A stretch of 64,000 nt of DNA, taken from assembly GCA_001600455.1 (NCBI GenBank), contig BCKC01000007.1, positions 239,394 through 303,393 of the forward strand. The letters are read 5' to 3'. Below are positions 1-11,364 of this stretch, piece after piece. The DNA is from Endocalyx cinctus. Lineage: Eukaryota; Ascomycota; Sordariomycetes; Amphisphaeriales; Apiosporaceae. Every line of letters starts with the position of its first letter. The first letter of the stretch is position 1. A program made the translations under genes and the position numbers. The notes under the pieces were generated by a model that saw nothing but the letters and a program-made list of their open reading frames with translations, searched no databases and was not told where the DNA came from.

Positions 1-665
1 TCTGACACGCAACTTTTCCTTGGAAGGGTCCGAGGATCAGCTGCCGCCGCTTGGTGCCGGACGAGGATACGGCCGGTTTGGGGTCGAGCGTGTAGAAGCC
101 TGTCGGGGATGAGAAGTGTAAAAATGAGAAGAAAGACAGAACAAAAAGCTCGGCGTGAACTGATAAGAAAGGTTTATAATCTTGAAGGTAGGGGCATTGA
201 CATACCTGCCCAGTTTACTTGGTTACTCGGCGCCGGCATCGACTTGTACGCGTGCCATAATAGGGCGGCCGCGTTGGAGAGGTTGCTTTGGACCCGAGAT
301 CCATCAACATCAGCAATGAATAACTCGTCTCATTCCTCCTACCCATCCACGTCTAGAGAGGACGTTATATGGCCTAATCGACTTACCAAACCTAATAACA
401 TCTGAACCTGTAAGCAAGGGATCGTACTTTTTTTTTTTTCTTATACGCAAACACAAAAGAGATCAGCTAACTAGCTAGCCAGCTAGGACTGACCCAATTT
501 CTCTGATCATCCAAGAGACCCCTGGCTTGAAGTAAAACCTGGTCGTATGCCTCCTCCTTAGTGACGCCTTCCGCGAAGTTGGAAGCGTCTGCGTGAACCT
601 GGCGAGTCAACGTTAGCGGGTGAGATTTTTTTTAATGTTTGACGTGGGTGAAAATAACTCACCAT
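1..665 (-). CDS. Free methionine-(R)-sulfoxide reductase, GAF domain (C-terminally truncated by window)
   Basis: Reading the minus strand gives pieces of the small GAF-domain enzyme that reduces free methionine-R-sulfoxide (yeast YKL069W family). The ATG at 665-663 is followed directly by a GTGAGT intron, so exon 1 codes for Met only. Exon 2 (598 to about 494) reads VHADASNFAEGVTKEEAYDQ and ends near RNW. Exon 3 (about 286 to 206) contains SNAAALLWHAYKSMPAPSN then VNWAG before GTATGT. Exon 4 (99 to 1) reads FYTLDPKPAV then LILGPFQGKVACQ and leaves the window. The catalytic cysteines further downstream are not in view. The exon 2/3 join is unresolved: the join giving the expected W-V-S-N-L would need a non-canonical splice site or a base error. 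Family assignment is firm; the exact model is not. Confidence 0.8.
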
Positions 666-1294
666 ATTTCCTTCCTTATCTTTTCCTGCCTTTTTCTTTT
701 GACCCCGTAGACATTACTTAGAGTCGTCGTTCTAAAAGAAAGAGGTGAAGTTTATTTTATATAGGAGAAATATTACTATTTAAAACAATTCTTAGCTTAC
801 GATATATTTGAATGCACGATAAGAAAAAGAAAAAAAAAGAAGAAATGAAAATTCAGGGGATACCGAAAGAACCGGCCTAGCACGCAATTCGACAGGGGTC
901 TTCTTACTTCACTAAATCCACTAATTAAGAAAACTTCAAGTAATTGCTTTTAAAACATTTTCACTATTTTCACCACTTTCCGCTGAAAAGAAATATTAAG
1001 TATCTTTAATCCGATACTCTTTTTTTTTTTTTTTTTTTTTTTAAAATTATGAGATAGAATTTCGCAAATTGAACATATTGTGTTATGAAAGATACTATGT
1101 ACTGTGTTGTTACTCTACCAATCGTTACATTCGTTAAAACATCTTCGAGGAAAACAAACTCATATCAACAGCAAATTTGGTATCGACGAGAAACTGATCA
1201 TCACCACCTCTTACTATATGTACCCAAAGAGTCTGTCCCATATTCATGCTTTTACCTAACCTAAGTAAGTATACTTAAGATAAGATAAAATATT
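666..1294. other. Intergenic, no gene seen
   Basis: AT-rich spacer with a run of about 20 T at 1021-1040. It lies between the 5' end of the sulfoxide reductase and the 3' end of the methyltransferase. I see no coding signal or RNA gene. Confidence 0.6.
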
Positions 1295-1705
1295 TTACGC
1301 ATCCAGCGGCTTGCGCCCGACTACAATTCTCTGCGGCAGCCATGAGTGGATGTATTTCGATCGCAGCTCCTTGCGGAACTTGGCCAGGAACACTTGCATG
1401 TCGAACATAGAACGATCTAGCACCGTGTTCCACATGTACATGACGAACCCGTCCATGTCTTGCTCGAGCGTGTATTGAGCCCATTGGCCGATCTCCTTGA
1501 GTCGAGGGTCGGCCGCCCATCCACCCATAGGTACCTGCGCGGAAAAAAAAAGAAGAAAATATGTCAGCACGTAAAAGTAAACCAACCCNNNNNNNNNNNN
1601 NNNNNNNNNNNNNNNNNNNNNNNNNNNNNNNNNNNNNNNNNNNNNNNNNNNNNNNNNNNNNNNNNNNNNNNNNNNNNNNNNNNNNNNNNNNNNNNNNNNN
1701 NNNNC

Positions 1706-1740
<35 letters not shown>

Positions 1741-3323
1741 ACTTTAATATTCTGCACCGTAATATCCTTAAACCCCGCCTCCTCCATCCCCTTCTTCTGC
1801 ACGTCGTCCGAGATGAGCGTGAACGAACGGCCCAGCTTCTTGCCCCCGTCCGAGAACAGGGCCTGCCAAGTCCGCATGGCGCCTCCCGGCTCGACGGTAT
1901 CGTCGTCGCTGCGAAAATCGGCCTCGGCCTCGAAGCTCTCGACGTAGCCGCCCGGCTTTAAGGCGGCGTACGCCTGCTCGAACAGCCGGGGCCAGTCGGC
2001 GATGCTGCCGAGCATGTACCGGATGTGCACGTAGTCGAAGCTGTTGGGCTCGAACGTCCACTCCTGCTCGGCGTCGTCGATCTCGAACTTGGCGTTGGGC
2101 GGGCAGAAGGCCGGCTGGATCGGCGAGAGGTCCGTTCCGACGATCTCGCAGTTTGGGTACTGGTCCGCCATGTCCCTGTTATTTTTTTATTATTATTATT
2201 ATTATTAATTTTGAGCTCTAGTTGTGTAAATGGGCGGAATGGGTTTGGAGGAAGTGAAGCTTGGGTAATGAATGTATGTATGTTCTTCTATATACGTACA
2301 TGACCCATAAACCTATACGGATATTTTTCGTTAGTGCCAAACTCGTAACGTATGAATATTTGTACCAGAGCGTGTCCTCTTACCTGTTCCTGTTCCGATA
2401 TCAAGAACCCTCTGGTCGTAAGAGAACCTAGTAAGCATATATACGTATATTTCGAATTACATATAGGGAAGAAACTCCCTCCATAACTCTCTTACCGTTA
2501 TGTCATCTCCGAGCGGCGCGAGGAAGAGCTTCCCGCCCAAGCAGAGCGTCATGAAATGATGGCTATGTCACTTCATGTAAGTTATGTTTATACGTGCATA
2601 TGTTTAGAGAGGGGGTTTGATTTTCGTAAACGTACTTCATATCCATAGCCTCGTTCTGCCGCTCGTCATTGGGACCCCAATATTTACCATCGCCATACTT
2701 GGCGCTGTGGTAAGTCCGACCGTTGACCTGTCGATACTCCAAGATGGAAGACGTCAAAGAAGCCGTCGTACTCGCGCTGTTTATTTAATACTCGCAATGT
2801 CAGAAAAATAATGTGAATTCACTTCATTTCTTTGAGAAGTCTTTCTTTACGCGACAAGTTTCGACTATCGCACGAGAAAGAAAAGGGGTAAGAAGGGAAT
2901 GAAAAAAAAAAAAAAAAAAAAAAAAAACCCACGCGTCTTCTCCTAGGGCCGAATCCGCGTCATCAAACCCGTCATCATCTTCTTCTTCCTAGATACATCA
3001 ATCGCGTCAGTGGAGGAACGGTGTAACTGATCCGTTGAAGTTTTTTTTTTTGTTATGAAAACTTTCGCGGGCAGCCAGCACAGGATAATTAGGCGATCGC
3101 TTGAAGGGGTTGGGGTTGGGGTTTGAGAAGGGTAACGTCGTTTTTGCCTTACAGGTACGGGTGCGGCGGCAATCACTTGCTCGGCGTGGCCTGGAACGGC
3201 CGGCAGTTCTCCTCCGGAGCTCGGAGATCCAGCCGGTTGCGTCGGTGGAGACGCCGACGAGGTGGCCGCGGTGGGAGGACTCCCGGCGGCGGCGGCGCTG
3301 CTACTTTCGGGTTTACCAGCCAT
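1295..3323 (-). CDS. TAM-domain SAM-dependent methyltransferase (LaeA-like superfamily)
   Basis: Class I SAM-dependent methyltransferase of the large fungal trans-aconitate-methyltransferase-like group; the substrate cannot be inferred. The eight-exon model is 3323-3153, 2988-2933, 2776-2636, 2562-2496, 2411-2384, 2312-2300, 2175-1743 and 1534-1295. All joins are GT-AG and the total is 1149 nt, 382 aa. The N-terminus is a disordered Ala/Ser/Pro tail, then an acidic stretch, then SSILEYRQVNGRTYH, typical of the family. SAM motif I is RVLDIGTGTG followed by LWVMD (D149 to D160). The G-L-W-V-M part comes from a 13-nt micro-exon, without which the frame breaks. Motif II is EIVGTDLSPIQP and the later motif is LKPGGYVESFE. 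The assembly gap 1589-1704 falls wholly in the last intron. It is not near other pathway genes except unrelated housekeeping ones. Confidence 0.88.
1589..1704. other. Assembly gap (116 N)
   Basis: Run of N bounded on the right by a run of about 30 A. It lies in the last intron of the methyltransferase at 1295-3323, because the exon before it ends at an AAA/GTAAGG donor and the next starts after CGCAG in the same phase. Confidence 0.99.
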
Positions 3324-4409
3324 TACTCTTTTATTTTTTATTTATTTTTCCTTTCTTCCTTTTTTTTCTTATCCTAATCTTTTTCTGTCTCTCCCTCACC
3401 GCTTATAAATATCCCCTTCAAACGGCGAAGCTCAAAAACACGCTCGGCGGGATCAACGTAGTACAATAAATTTAAGCGAGAGATGTGTGTATGTACGTGA
3501 AGAACTCCGTAAGCCGGCCGCGTCCGGCGTTTTCTTCTTGGAAATGTGACGACGATGGGGTGAGGAAAAAAAAAAAAGACGAAACGCAATTTATTACAAT
3601 AAATTGGGTTAGGAAATTTTGAAACTGACGATGGAGAATTGAGCAGATAGCGGGGAATGATACCAACAAGGCTAAGTAGAGTAGGATTTTGGGTTTAAAA
3701 TAAATAATTCTTTAAAAAAAAAAGAAAAAAAAAAGATATAAGTAATAATTACAAGGGCACACGGATACAGGTTTGATCAGCCAGGGAGCTGATAGGACTA
3801 CTTAGTTCCTCTTTCCCCCTTGTTCACGAGAGCTGTGGATCAGCTGGAAATAGGGATTCAATCTTACTCCCCTCGGAAGTTTTGGAAGATAAGAAGAAGA
3901 AGAAAAAAAAAGAGCGATCATCTACAAAACGTGGCCTGATTAGGAGTAGGACAGTTTTTAAATATTTCCCGAAAGAAGACCATCGTGGAGAAAGAAGAAA
4001 AATACGACAGAGGGAGGGGCAAAAAAGTATCGTCAATCCGCTTACCGAGCGGAGTTCGTGCATTAGATGCATGTTATATGATATCTAATCCCCCCGGTCC
4101 CAAACCCACCTAGCCTCGGCCTAGGATCGACTACGACGCGTTCGAAGGAAGGGGTTTGGAGAGAAAGGGAAAGAAAAAAAAGAAAGAAAGCTTAGTGGTT
4201 GGGGCATACTTACAACATATCACAGGTCTGGCTAATATTGTCTTACCGAATTACGCATGTTTAAGCAAAAAAATGAGTTAGGCAAGCAGGCAAGGTAATA
4301 AGAATAATTAAACGTCCAACGTCATCGTCAACCTACAGGAGAGCATACCGGTAGCAGCAGCTGCATAAAGGAATCAGAGCCGGGTCAGATTCACCAGGAT
4401 CTATGGAGA

Positions 4410-4443
<34 letters not shown>

Positions 4444-6889
4444 ACAAGCCCAGCTAGGGTTGTATTTTCAGCAGAAGAAACCAACCATTATTAGGAGGGT
4501 GAAAGATCAAGAATAAGAAGTTAGTTCACAGGTTCGATGCGATGCGTTGCTGCGCGTGAAAAATGCTACCCTTCTTTAAAAGGCCATGGACGGATATAGG
4601 AATTCTATTCTACTATCCTTGACCGCTACTTTCACTTTGGACCATGTGCATCATCCAGCCTTTTCGTTTTATAAAATATTGAAACCCAAATTGAGTAATA
4701 TCGTATGCGAGAGATAACTCATAAGGATGATATTCAACAATGTACGGTTTGCTTTGGGTTGGATTGGTTTTTGGTTCGTGATATGTCGCGCAGAAAAAAA
4801 GTCCCTCTGCTACGTATTGACCATTCGGATGGCGTACCAGCCCATTGGAACTCGGTCCACCCGGACTTTGATGACATGCAGGTGATTTTTCGCAAGACGG
4901 CTGGACGGTTGATGTAAAGACTTTTTTTTTTTTTTTTTTTTTTTTCCTCCGTGCGATGGAAAGGGGGTTCCCGGATATGCCACTAAAGGTCATCAATCCA
5001 TCCCTTTTTTAAATACTCTGCCATGCACGCCTCCATCTGGAATTTTTAACTTTCATTCTTTTTTTTTTTCTTTTTTTCTTCTTCTCTCTTTGTGTTGGTT
5101 CCTTTTAACCCTCCTGCTTTGCATTCGCAGTTCTGTCATGCAGCATGACTACAACCCACTCAAGCGAGACATAAACCCCGATTGGTAGGAGAGAGGGTTC
5201 GATACAGAGCTTGAAATTCCTCTTTACCACACGAAGGAAAGGCGCAACCCGTATCAGACTGATGATCTGTCGCGGTTCGAGCGATGCGATATAAACGGTC
5301 TTGCAGATGGTTTAATGGGCCCTCATCCCCATTCTGTCCACCAGCATGGCGTTGTTGGTCGTTATAAAACTTGCTTACATGAAATGACACATCAATCTTT
5401 CCAAATATTAAGTGGGTTAATAGTTCGAAGGAAACGTTTCTCCGTGGCAATTTCAGCTTGTGTCGTTCGTCGTACCGGTGAGATCCTTACGATTGAACAA
5501 TGACGAAAGCGTGAGAAAAGGCTCCTTGCATCTAGTTATGTATCTTGGAGAAAATTACTTGCACGCCGAAAAGGTGCCGAGATACGACGTGGAGGCTAGA
5601 CTGCGCGAGTCTTTCAACCATAGTTATTGGCTGATGAAGATGGATCAAGTATGCTTATGGTTCTACCGAAAGCGAGCATGATAATGGTACTCTAGTAGCT
5701 TATAAGTATTGAGACCCGACCAGAAGACGAGATGGAAAAGAAAGTGAACTTCTGACCATCGGGAACGCAGGCCTCGATGGGACGATGAATCCTATATTAA
5801 CCTTCGAGGAATCTCGTGCTCGAAACACCAGAACTAGTCGTTTGAAAGGCATGAATCTCTGGCATGTAGAACGCCAATCAATTTTCATACATACGATATC
5901 TCTCTTATCAGTGAATATCAGCGTCCAATAAAGCATACAAGGGGGAAAAGAAAAGAAAAGATCTCAATTACACAGCGTTCTACGCCTACAGAACTCTTAA
6001 TTGGTTGATTAATATATACATTTTTGTCTTCATCCAGTAACGATCCTTAAACCTCATTCAATATCCTTACCTCGATTACGTAGACCCTTTCAAGGTAGAC
6101 GGACGGCTGGGCATATTGGAATTGGAGAAACCGGGAACTATCCATAACTTCGGACACCCAAAAAAAAAAGCCCTTCTTAATTAATTCTCTTCGGGGAGAA
6201 GGATTCTTACTATTTGTTTTTCTTTCCCTTCGTCGGAATCAAACAGTCCGATAACGAATAACTTACTTAGGCATTAATACTATACCGATTACGAATAAGA
6301 CAAAAAACGTAACACAAGAAAGGTTGAAAAAAAGATTGAGGACTTTTTTTGTTTTAACGTACGTGGCTCAACTGTTCCGAAGGAGAAGAATTTCTTTTCC
6401 CCCGCGCTCTATTCTCTCGCTACGAAAAATCCGGAGTGCATGCATTCATTACATGACAGGATTAATATGACCGAATCTTTAAACCTCAATCCGTTTTTGC
6501 CACTTTCTCTCCTCTTCCCAATTTTTGGATCCTTTTTCTCTCAAAGAATTCAATCTTGGGCGATGTCAAGGCTCTCCTTATAACTCATGATTTTCTAATT
6601 CCATGATGATAAATGAATTCTTGATTTTAAAACTTCATATGAGAAATTAAAATAAAAAAAAATAAACTCATTACGCGCGCAGAAAACGTAAGACCGGGGC
6701 CGGACCGTGACTTTCTGTCCCGTTCAATCACTATTCTACTCACTCCGCTCTGATTTCGATTTGTATCAGAGATGTGAGGATTGATATTATCGCCCGTTTC
6801 CTAGGCACCTATTTTTAAAAAACCAATTACTTTCTATATATATATATATTTCAAACGACCCTTTCAAAAAGGAAAAAAAAAGAAAGAAA
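3324..6889. other. Gene-poor intergenic stretch
   Basis: About 3.6 kb of AT-rich DNA with A or T runs at about 4411-4441 and 4921-4945 and a short TA repeat near 6836. Short open frames at 4613-4996 and 5160-5690 match nothing I recognise and show no exon structure. The last few hundred bases are the presumed promoter of the CAP10 gene. I see no RNA gene. Confidence 0.5.
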
Positions 6890-8911
6890 ATGGGCGCGTC
6901 ATCACTATCCTCGCGCAAGCGATCGGCGCGTCTCCGCCAAGCCACGGCCCTAAGCGTCCTATGTCTAACCTTCTACTTCCTCTTCATCGGGCTCGCGGGG
7001 CCGGAGTCGGCATCGTCGTCGTCGCCGATCCGATCTTCCTCTTCGTCTTCTTCTCCGTCGAACGAGGACATGATATCGCGGCAGCGCTACGAGGACGACA
7101 ACTACTACGCCATGGGCCGGGGCAGCCGGCTGCCGCCCGAGTCGCTCGAGAACCGCTTCATGACGCAGTCGCAGTGTCGCCGGAATTTCCCCGGGTTGCT
7201 GAAGGAGGTCGACGACGTCGTCGCTAAGGGCCCGTTCACCCTCGAGAGGAACCCTCGTAGCTTGGGCCCGCTCGTTGCGAGGATTAGGGATGGGCGAGTA
7301 AGTTTTTTTTTTTTTTTTTTGCAGTTCCCCCCNCCCCTTTTTTTTTCCGAATCCTATTTTCGGACAAAAAAAAAAAAAAAGACTACCAGTCGAAAGCAAA
7401 ATAAAACAAAATAATGCTAATCCAAACACACAATTTCCTTTTAGCTATCGATCCTCAGCTATGGCCGCAAAGCGGATCTAAGCCGAGACATGCTCGAGCA
7501 CCGGTCCGCGACCCTGCACCAAATCGCCTCCGCTCTCCTAACCTGGCCCCCCTCGTCGCCGGGCGAAGAGCAGATACCCGACACGATATTCGCCTTCAAC
7601 CATCACGACGACCCGCGAGCATCTACTTTCTCGTATTCTAGACCCGCGACGGGATCTACGTTTTTTGGATCCTCATCATCTTCTAACCAACCAAAAGAAG
7701 GAGAAGAAGGAGAAGGGGAGGAACAAGAAAGAAATTCCGTATCCTCTTTTTTCCCGATTCCCCATTTCAGCTTCTATTCCTGGACTTTACCGTACGTGGG
7801 CTCGTTTCGACGAGCCGCGGCCGCGATCAGGAAGGTCGAGGATGAGTTAGTTTTCGCCCCGTCATCCTCTCACTCTTCCTCTTCATCTTGGAAGGAAGAA
7901 ACCAAAGTCAAAAAAGGCAAAGACGAAGAAGAGAAGCAAGTTCGGGATAACAGCAACAACAGGCTACGTAGCTGGAACAACAAGATCCCCAAAGCCGTAT
8001 GGCGAGGGACGACGTGGTTCAACAACGTGCGAGCGGGACGCATGCGACAAGACCTAGTCGCCGTCGCCTCTTCCCCTCCCCCCTCTTCTTCATCCTCTTC
8101 CTCATCAGAAAAAAACCATCATCTCCCCCGCAAACCCAAACCCTGGGCCGACATCGAAGCCCTCGAGTTCTCCGGCCCCAACTCCCAAAACGCCACCAAC
8201 GCCTTAGCCATCGAGGATTTCTGCCGGTACCGGTACGTCGTGTACGCCGAAGGGGTCACGTACAGCGGCCGGTTCCAGTTCCACCAGCTCTGCGCGAGCG
8301 TCGTCCTGACCCCGCCCATCGCCTGGATGCAGCACCTATCGCACCTGGCCCGGCCCGTTTTTAGCTACGCCCTTTCGGGCGTCGAGAGGGTCGACGACGG
8401 TCCCGGAACGCGTCGGGAGCAGCAACAAAGACAACAACAACAACAACAGAAACAACAAAAGAATTTCGCCTCACCTTCTACTTCTATTCCTAATTCTCTT
8501 TCTTCTTTGGAAAATATGGATAAAAACGACGAAGAGGGAGAGGAGGAAAAGAAAAAAGAAGAAAACAAGAAAAAAATGACCCCGTACCCGGCCGACTGGG
8601 TCAAAGAAGCGTGGCCGCGCAGCTACGACGCCGCGTCCGAGGCCAACATCGTCTTCGTCGCGCCGGACTGGAGCGATCTCGAGTCCACCGTAGCCTGGCT
8701 CGAGGCCCACCCGGACGTGGCCTCGCGCATCGCCGCCCGGCAGCGGGACCTGTTCGAGGGCGGCGGCTACTTCAGCCCCGCCGCCGAGATGTGCTACTGG
8801 CGCGAGCTGATCCGGGGTTGGAGCCGCGTCGCCCGGTTCGAGGGTCAAGGGTTCGAGGATCTGGAAGAAATACCCTGGGAAGAGTTTAGTTTGAAGGAGA
8901 TCCATAAATAA
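6890..8911 (+). CDS. CAP10/KDELC-type glycosyltransferase (GT90-like), type II membrane protein
   Basis: Exons 6890-7297 and 7445-8911 (intron donor GTAAGT, acceptor TTTTAG, phase 0) give 624 aa. A membrane segment at residues about 19-37 after a basic N-terminus suggests a Golgi/ER type II anchor. The lumenal part matches the CAP10 family (cryptococcal capsule Cap10p, POGLUT-like): HQIASALLTWPP, FSFYSWTLPYVGSF, KAVWRGTTWFNNVR, then IEDFCRYRYVVYAEG, SGRFQFHQLCASVV and a C-terminal ARQRDLFEGGGYFSPAAEMC. The family transfers sugar (xylose or glucose) to glycan or protein acceptors; the donor here is unknown. The conserved blocks are split by low-complexity inserts (E/G-rich, S-rich, Q-rich and K/E-rich, e.g. 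residues encoded at 7690-7740, 8080-8110, 8418-8460 and 8520-8575). The single ambiguous base at 7333 is in the intron. GC content is much higher than in the flanks. Confidence 0.88.
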
Positions 8912-9156
8912 AGACAGGAGGTTTAGTTTTTCTTTTCTCAATGATTTAGAGCACATGGAGCACCAAACGCGAAAAAAAAGGGGGTAACAATCAACGACAA
9001 TAAAAAAGCAGCAAAAAAATCTAAGTTACTATAAGACATTATGTGACAATTACGAGTATTTTTTTTTCTTTGTTCTCTCTTCTAATCGTGACAGGATCAT
9101 TATATATGGTTACACGGACAAAATGATTTCATACTATATAAACGGCTGATCCATTA

Positions 9157-11364
9157 TTACCCACTCCTCGCACTCAAGCTGGCGAATGCGTCGGGGCTGT
9201 GACGACCGCCGTTGTTCCAAGCCATCTCCATACCTAACGTCATGCTCTCTCGGCTACGTGCACTAGATGTCCCTACAGGATTGGCAATTTGAGTGTTAAA
9301 CACATTAGATGTTGTCGGTGCTGACACACCGCCCATGAAGGGGTTATTTGTCCCAGGCAGCGGAGTAGAGGTACTTCGTTGGGTAGCTACCGGTATTTGC
9401 TGCTGCGATGAATTGACCTGGTTCGCTTCCAGAGGTGATGCGGTTTGTTGCTGCGCCTGATATTGGTTAGGCGCTAGCTGGGGATAGTTGTACAGAGCCA
9501 TGATAGACGCGGTATCAGGTCGTTGTGGCTGATAGGCCGGTTGAGTGGGCTGAGGAGGCATTTGAACAGGGTACTGTACTGGTTGTTGGGGTTGTTGTGC
9601 GGCCTGGTTTGTCATGAAGAAAGGATTGCTGCCGTATGTGGGCTGCGGTGAACTATACATGTTTTGTTGTGACTGTTCGGGTATCTGATTCAGGGTAGGC
9701 GATGCAATTCTGGTGGGTGATTTCATGAATGGGTTACTATTGTATGCCCCTTGACCTTGAAAAGGTGACGTGTTGAGCGATGTCAACGGTTGATGGTTTG
9801 TAGAATTCTGTAAAAATGGGTTGTAGCTCTGTTGGAGCTGCGGGACCGGCTGCTGAATTGGTTGCGAAGGTGCTTGGGTAAAGGCCTGGGGAAAGGTATG
9901 ACCGTGATTGAGCGTGAACGAGCTAAAGTTCTGAGTTTGAGGGATCGGAGGCGTCAATGACTGCTGAGCGTAAAATGCTTGAGGCGTCGGTTGTGTACCC
10001 GGGACCCCACCGGTATGGTGCGGGAATAGCTGCTGCTGAGATGGTGCAATTGAGAGATTTTGCATAGATGAGCTTAGGTTAAAATCAGTTTGCTGAGTGG
10101 GCATGTCGAACGGGTTGGTGTTATTGAAAGGGTTCCTGTTTTGCAGAGTTCCAGTTGACTGCGAAGATTGGGGTTGAGCCGGTGGTACATCCCAAGGGTT
10201 GTTCGATGGTGTCGCGGGACTTCGCGTCATCGCCGGGCTTGTTTGTGATAACCCGTTTGTCGGGTGAGAAGAGGAATGCGACGTCGACGAACGCGATAAT
10301 GATAACGACAGTGGATCTCGAGGAGTTGTGAGATTGGTTGTCGCGAGACCCGGGGTGATTCCTCCGCCTTCACCTAAACGTACTAAGGCTTCAATAGTTT
10401 TTTCTAGGTTGCCATTAACGCCTTTCAAAACCATAGCATTACGCTTGTCATCGGCGAATCCCATTTCCCTGAGCTGAGATAATTTTTGTGCCGTGTCATC
10501 TATCGTATCGCGCTGCACCGTAGCTCCGAAGACCTTGGAAGGCTTGTTAGAAAGAGTGTTGGGCCCGTACTCGTCTGGGGTGCCGTCTCGCTGATTTCGA
10601 TTATCCTTCTTGGCTGACCGAAATGAGAAAAATCGGCCACCGGTTTTAGGGGGTAACGGCGGAGGGGGACCTTCATCTGAACTTCCGGTAGTGTGTTTCT
10701 TCGCCCCATTGGTCGTTGTCTTAGGTTGCACATATTTGGCCCTGATAAACCGCTCCATGGCAGAGTCCGCTTCGTCGGCGTCGATGGGGACGGGTGGCTT
10801 CTTGCCTGAAGGGTTGTAAGTCTTGTTGGAGGCGGCATTACCGGTTCGCTTCATGTTCTAAAAAGCAAAGGGAACTGTTAGTATTTTCCAGTCTCACAGC
10901 CATTCATCTGGGCATCATACCTCGACTTGATCGTTGGTCCAACTATCCATACTGAGCGATTTGACCTTCGAAATATGAGTGCCCAATTTGCGATGGATAG
11001 CAGCACATCGCATACATAGAAATATACCCAGCTATACGAATAATTGTTAGCCTAGATTCGGTGTAATCGAGCCGCGTGATTCATGTTGAATGCGATTTAA
11101 TTCAAATCGTTTCAGTCCGAGTCGATAATGCCCAAAGGAAGGAAGTAGTACGTACGCTCCATGATGCCCAAGCTGTAGATTGAAGATGAGAGTTAGTAAC
11201 TATTGTGATAATTCAAGAGTAATAAGTATTATCAGAAGTCACGACGAACCTGGGTTTCTCGCTCCGCAATCAGCACACAGATTATTTCCCGGAATGCTGT
11301 GTACCAGATCTTGCAAAGCCTTCTCATTGCGCGCCTGTTGGCGCTTGTTCATGAGTCCCGACAT
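9157..11364 (-). CDS. ArfGAP and UBA domain protein with Q/P/N-rich tail (Gts1-like)
   Basis: Four exons (11364-11250, 11172-11156, 11031-10921, 10857-9157) join with canonical sites to 1944 nt, 647 aa. Exon 2 is only 17 nt. Residues 10-85 form the ArfGAP zinc finger C30-x2-C33-x16-C50-x2-C53 with the arginine finger R58 in CAAIHRKLG. This domain stimulates GTP hydrolysis by Arf GTPases in vesicle traffic. A UBA domain follows at about 204-244 (KLSQLREMGFADDKRNAM). The remaining 400 residues are rich in Q, P, N, S and T, with many NPF-like peptides (SNPF, NNPF, RNPF), motifs known to bind EH domains of endocytic proteins. ArfGAP + UBA + Q-rich tail is the layout of yeast Gts1. The role in endocytic/Golgi traffic is inferred from domains. 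Confidence 0.9.

Noticed and set aside
109..405. 98-codon plus-strand open frame
   Set aside because: It lies antisense across exon 3 and introns of the methionine sulfoxide reductase, which is supported by strong family sequence on the minus strand.
4613..4996. Open frames on both strands (127 and 70 codons)
   Set aside because: Unrecognised, one contains a poly-Lys from an A/T run, and neither has exon partners or family features.
5160..5690. Cluster of short open frames
   Set aside because: They read as different frames with many stops, and no conserved block was recognised. Could be an old relic but nothing supports it.
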